Origin: Methylovirgula sp.
Lineage (GTDB): Bacteria; Pseudomonadota; Alphaproteobacteria; Rhizobiales; Beijerinckiaceae
Direction: 5' to 3'
DNA length: 7,028 nucleotides
Assembly: GCA_025356505.1 (NCBI GenBank)
Contig: JANXSV010000235.1
Location: forward strand, 1 to 7,028
Part shown: one piece after another, positions 5,089-7,028 of the stretch
Layout of the letters: every line of letters begins with the position of its first letter
Position numbering within the stretch: the first letter of the stretch is position 1
Translations under genes and position numbers: made by a program
Notes under the pieces: model-generated
Told to the model about the DNA's origin: nothing
Databases searched by the model: none
What the model saw: the letters and a program-made list of their open reading frames with translations, nothing else

Positions 5089-5140
5089 CCAATTTCGGAT
5101 GCGCAAACCCGCCTATTCAGTGAGTGACAAAAGACGATGA
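5078..5140 (+). CDS. Possible 20-codon basic leader peptide overlapping the ABC-F start
   Basis: An ATG at 5078 opens 20 codons rich in Arg and Lys (start MRFGQFRMRK, end SDKRR). The stop TGA at 5138-5140 overlaps the ABC-F start ATG at 5137 as ATGA, the classic arrangement for translational coupling. The ABC-F start itself has no clear ribosome binding site, which such coupling could explain. A GGATGGG at 5063-5069 is the only nearby purine-rich site and is a little far from the ATG. The ATG lies in the 3' arm of the middle helix of the leader structure. This could be chance; ABC-F genes elsewhere are sometimes controlled by leader peptides. Confidence 0.3.
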   Translation: MRFGQFRMRKPAYSVSDKRR

Positions 5141-6759
5141 TCAGACTTGAAAACATCAGCAAACAAAATGGACACCAGATTTTGTTTATTGAAGCGTCCG
5201 CGTCACTGCTGCGGGGTGAAAAAGTCGGTCTTGTCGGGCCTAATGGTGCGGGAAAAACCACATTATTCCGGATGATGACCGGCCAAGAAGGGCCCGATGA
5301 AGGGCAGGTTGCCGCCGATCGCGGGATTTCTATTGGCTATTTCAGTCAGGATGTCGGCGATATGGCAGGACGATCTGCTGTGACCGAGGTTATGGATGGC
5401 GCAGGGCCCGTGAGCATTGTTGCGGCGGAACTGCGCGAGTTGGAAACCGCAATGGCGGACCCCGACCGCGCCGATGATATGGATGAAATCATTGAACGAT
5501 ACGGCGAGGTTCAGGGGCGCTTCGAGGAACTCGGTGGTTATGCGCTGGAGGGCAAGGCGCGTGAGGTGCTGGCAGGGCTTAGTTTCAGCGACGAAATGAT
5601 GGATGGCGACGTCGGCGCGCTCTCGGGAGGTTGGAAAATGCGCGTTGCTCTAGCTCGCATCTTGCTCATGCGGCCCGACGTCATGCTGCTCGACGAGCCG
5701 AGCAACCATCTTGATCTTGAAAGCCTGATCTGGCTGGAGCAGTTTCTGAAAAATTACGACGGCGCTTTGCTGATGACGTCGCATGATCGTGAGTTTATGA
5801 ACCGGATCGTGACCAAAATTGTGGAGATCGATGGCGGCGGGCTGACGACTTACTCCGGCGACTATGAATTTTACGAGCAGCAACGGGCGCAAAACGAAAA
5901 ACAGCAGCAGGCTCAATTTGAGCGTCAACAGGCGATGTTAGCCAAGGAAATCAAGTTTATAGAGCGCTTCAAGGCACGCGCCTCTCACGCGGCCCAAGTG
6001 CAAAGCCGTGTCAAAAAGCTGGATAAAATTGAAAGGGTCGTGCCGCCGAAAAGGCGTCAAACCATCCTGTTTGATTTTCCGCCTGCACCGCGCTCCGGCG
6101 AAGACGTCGCCAGCCTGAAGGACGTTCACAAGAGCTTTGGTAACCGCAGCATTTACCAAGGGCTGGACTTCGAATTACGCCGGAAAGAGCGCTGGTGCGT
6201 TATGGGCATCAACGGCGCTGGCAAATCGACGCTGCTCAAATTGATCACAGGCTCGCTCGCTCCAGATAACGGAAGCGTTGCGCTGGGTAGCACGGTCAAG
6301 ATGGGCTATTTCGCACAGCACGCCATGGAGCTGCTGGACGGAGATCGTACGGTTTTTCAATCACTTGAAGATTCTTTTCCGCAAGCCGGACAAGGCTCGT
6401 TGCGAAATCTTGCCGGGTGTTTCGGCTTCTCCGGAGACGATGTGGAAAAGAAGTGCCGTGTTTTGTCTGGTGGCGAAAAAGCCCGGCTGGTTATGGCAAA
6501 AATGCTCTATGACCCGCCAAACTTGCTAGTGCTGGACGAGCCTACAAACCACCTTGACATTGCTACCAAGGAAATGTTGATCACGGCTTTATCACAATAT
6601 GAAGGTACGATGCTGTTCGTGTCACATGACCGTCATTTTCTGGCGGCGCTGTCGAACCGCGTGTTGGAACTGACCCCGGATGGTGTTCACCAATACGGCG
6701 GAGGCTACACAGAATATGTTGCCCGCACGGGCCAGGAAGCGCCGGGCATGCATAGTTAA
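5137..6759 (+). CDS. ABC-F family ATPase (YbiT/EttA/Uup-type ribosome-associated factor)
   Basis: This is a 540-residue soluble protein with two ABC ATPase domains and no membrane segments. Members of the ABC-F family bind the ribosomal E site and relieve stalled or early elongation complexes; they are not transporters. Domain 1 has Walker A GPNGAGKT (34-41), signature LSGGW (162-166), Walker B with catalytic Glu in LLDEPSNHLD (184-193), and switch His216. The linker (about 243-316) is charged and Gln/Lys/Arg-rich with coiled-coil character, the P-site tRNA-interaction motif of the family. Domain 2 has GINGAGKS (357-364), LSGGE (443-447), VLDEPTNHLD (465-474) and His497. All catalytic residues are present. 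Length and the short C-terminal tail resemble YbiT more than Uup, which carries an extra C-terminal domain. ATG 5137 lacks a strong ribosome binding site; see the overlapping leader ORF. It lies downstream of the tRNA-Gly gene on the same strand. The exact ABC-F subgroup is uncertain. Confidence 0.93.
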   Translation: MIRLENISKQNGHQILFIEASASLLRGEKVGLVGPNGAGKTTLFRMMTGQEGPDEGQVAADRGISIGYFSQDVGDMAGRSAVTEVMDGAGPVSIVAAELRELETAMADPDRADDMDEIIERYGEVQGRFEELGGYALEGKAREVLAGLSFSDEMMDGDVGALSGGWKMRVALARILLMRPDVMLLDEPSNHLDLESLIWLEQFLKNYDGALLMTSHDREFMNRIVTKIVEIDGGGLTTYSGDYEFYEQQRAQNEKQQQAQFERQQAMLAKEIKFIERFKARASHAAQVQSRVKKLDKIERVVPPKRRQTILFDFPPAPRSGEDVASLKDVHKSFGNRSIYQGLDFELRRKERWCVMGINGAGKSTLLKLITGSLAPDNGSVALGSTVKMGYFAQHAMELLDGDRTVFQSLEDSFPQAGQGSLRNLAGCFGFSGDDVEKKCRVLSGGEKARLVMAKMLYDPPNLLVLDEPTNHLDIATKEMLITALSQYEGTMLFVSHDRHFLAALSNRVLELTPDGVHQYGGGYTEYVARTGQEAPGMHS

Positions 6760-6783
6760 AGCATCTTGGGTTAAGGTATTTTT

Positions 6784-6801
6784 GGCAAAGTCATTTTTGC
6801 C
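6784..6801. terminator. Weak hairpin between the ABC-F gene and the convergent last gene
   Basis: GGCAAA (6784-6789) pairs with TTTGCC (6796-6801) around a 6-base loop in the 54-bp gap between convergent genes. The stem is short and no T run follows on either strand (a T run precedes it on the + strand), so it is a poor terminator candidate, though its position suits one. Confidence 0.3.
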
Positions 6802-6813
6802 CGACAAAGCCGG

Positions 6814-7028
6814 TTATTCCACTTTAGGCCGTGCAGCGAGGCGGGTTTCGTATTCAGCAAGAAGCGCTCCTGCGCCCCAATTGTTGGCCTTGAGAGCTTT
6901 GAGAATTGCGACGAGATTGTCATCGCGAATGGTTTCAAGCTCCCGAATGGAGTGCATTCCCGATTGCGCGTCTGACTGCTGCGAAATCATGTCAACCAGA
7001 GGTGCGTCCATTTCGGGCACGTCCGTGA
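6814..7028 (-). CDS. C-terminal part of an unrecognised protein (cut by right edge)
   Basis: The reverse strand is open from the right edge to a TAA at 6816-6814, giving at least 71 codons. The visible part is soluble and mostly helical in character, with acidic and polar residues first (PEMDAPLVDMISQQ), then an amphipathic stretch (RELETIRDDNLVAILKALKANN) and a short tail ending RPKVE. No signal peptide, membrane helix or catalytic motif is visible. A GTG at 7020 or ATG at 7011 could start a small protein of 65-69 residues, but neither has a good ribosome binding site and the frame stays open to the edge, so a longer gene is more likely. The helical stretch faintly recalls a Fis-type DNA-binding end, but the characteristic second helix is absent. 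It converges with the ABC-F gene. Confidence 0.55.
   Translation of the reverse strand, partial: TDVPEMDAPLVDMISQQSDAQSGMHSIRELETIRDDNLVAILKALKANNWGAGALLAEYETRLAARPKVE

Noticed and set aside
5065..5127. Alternative 20-codon leader frame from ATG 5065 (start MGLRDAVWP)
   Set aside because: Its AGG is directly against the ATG, too close to serve as a ribosome binding site, and it ends 9 bases before the ABC-F start without overlap; the frame from 5078 is the better candidate.
4880..5261. Minus-strand frames covering tRNA-Gly and the ABC-F start
   Set aside because: They run through a tRNA gene and antisense to a conserved Walker A region; such frames across tRNAs are common false predictions.

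Overview
The window looks like a chromosomal segment of an alphaproteobacterium of intermediate G+C, possibly Hyphomicrobiales-like. This is judged from the style of the RlmB, ABC-F and tRNA-Tyr/tRNA-Gly sequences as I remember them, not from a search. It holds four complete protein genes, two protein genes cut by the window edges, two tRNAs and several structured intergenic elements.

Left part (1-1375): a probable DSF (diffusible signal factor) quorum-sensing pair. A complete rpfF-like gene (461-1375, +) encodes a crotonase-fold DSF synthase with both catalytic glutamates. Divergent from it, a gene cut by the left edge (1-239, -) starts with a ribosome binding site, a short cytoplasmic segment and a transmembrane helix, as the DSF sensor kinase RpfC does. 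These first 239 bases are clearly AT-rich (about 39% G+C by hand count), unlike the right half. The 221-bp gap between the two genes would carry both promoters.

Centre (1376-3558): rpfF converges on an MHS-family (metabolite:H+ symporter) major facilitator gene (1560-3245, -). The gap between them contains four tandem copies of a 19-bp repeat, a 14-bp perfect-stem terminator and a second hairpin. The transporter has a large predicted periplasmic loop with two cysteines. A 15-bp interrupted palindrome upstream of it could be an operator.

Right part (3559-7028): rlmB (23S rRNA G2251 methyltransferase, -) is divergent from a tRNA-Tyr(GTA)/tRNA-Gly(TCC) pair, which is preceded by a good sigma-70 promoter. 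Downstream lie a decayed copy of the tRNA-Gly 3' end, a nested stem-loop, a possible 20-codon basic leader ORF overlapping the next start codon by ATGA, and a YbiT-like ABC-F ATPase gene (5137-6759, +). The last gene (6814 to the right edge, -) is cut and not recognised.

The right part is mostly translation-related (rRNA methylation, tRNAs, a ribosome-associated ATPase). The left part is a signalling module whose AT-rich end suggests separate ancestry. The most interesting points are the DSF synthase with a divergent RpfC-like membrane protein in an apparent alphaproteobacterium, and the structured leader plus coupled leader ORF before the ABC-F gene.
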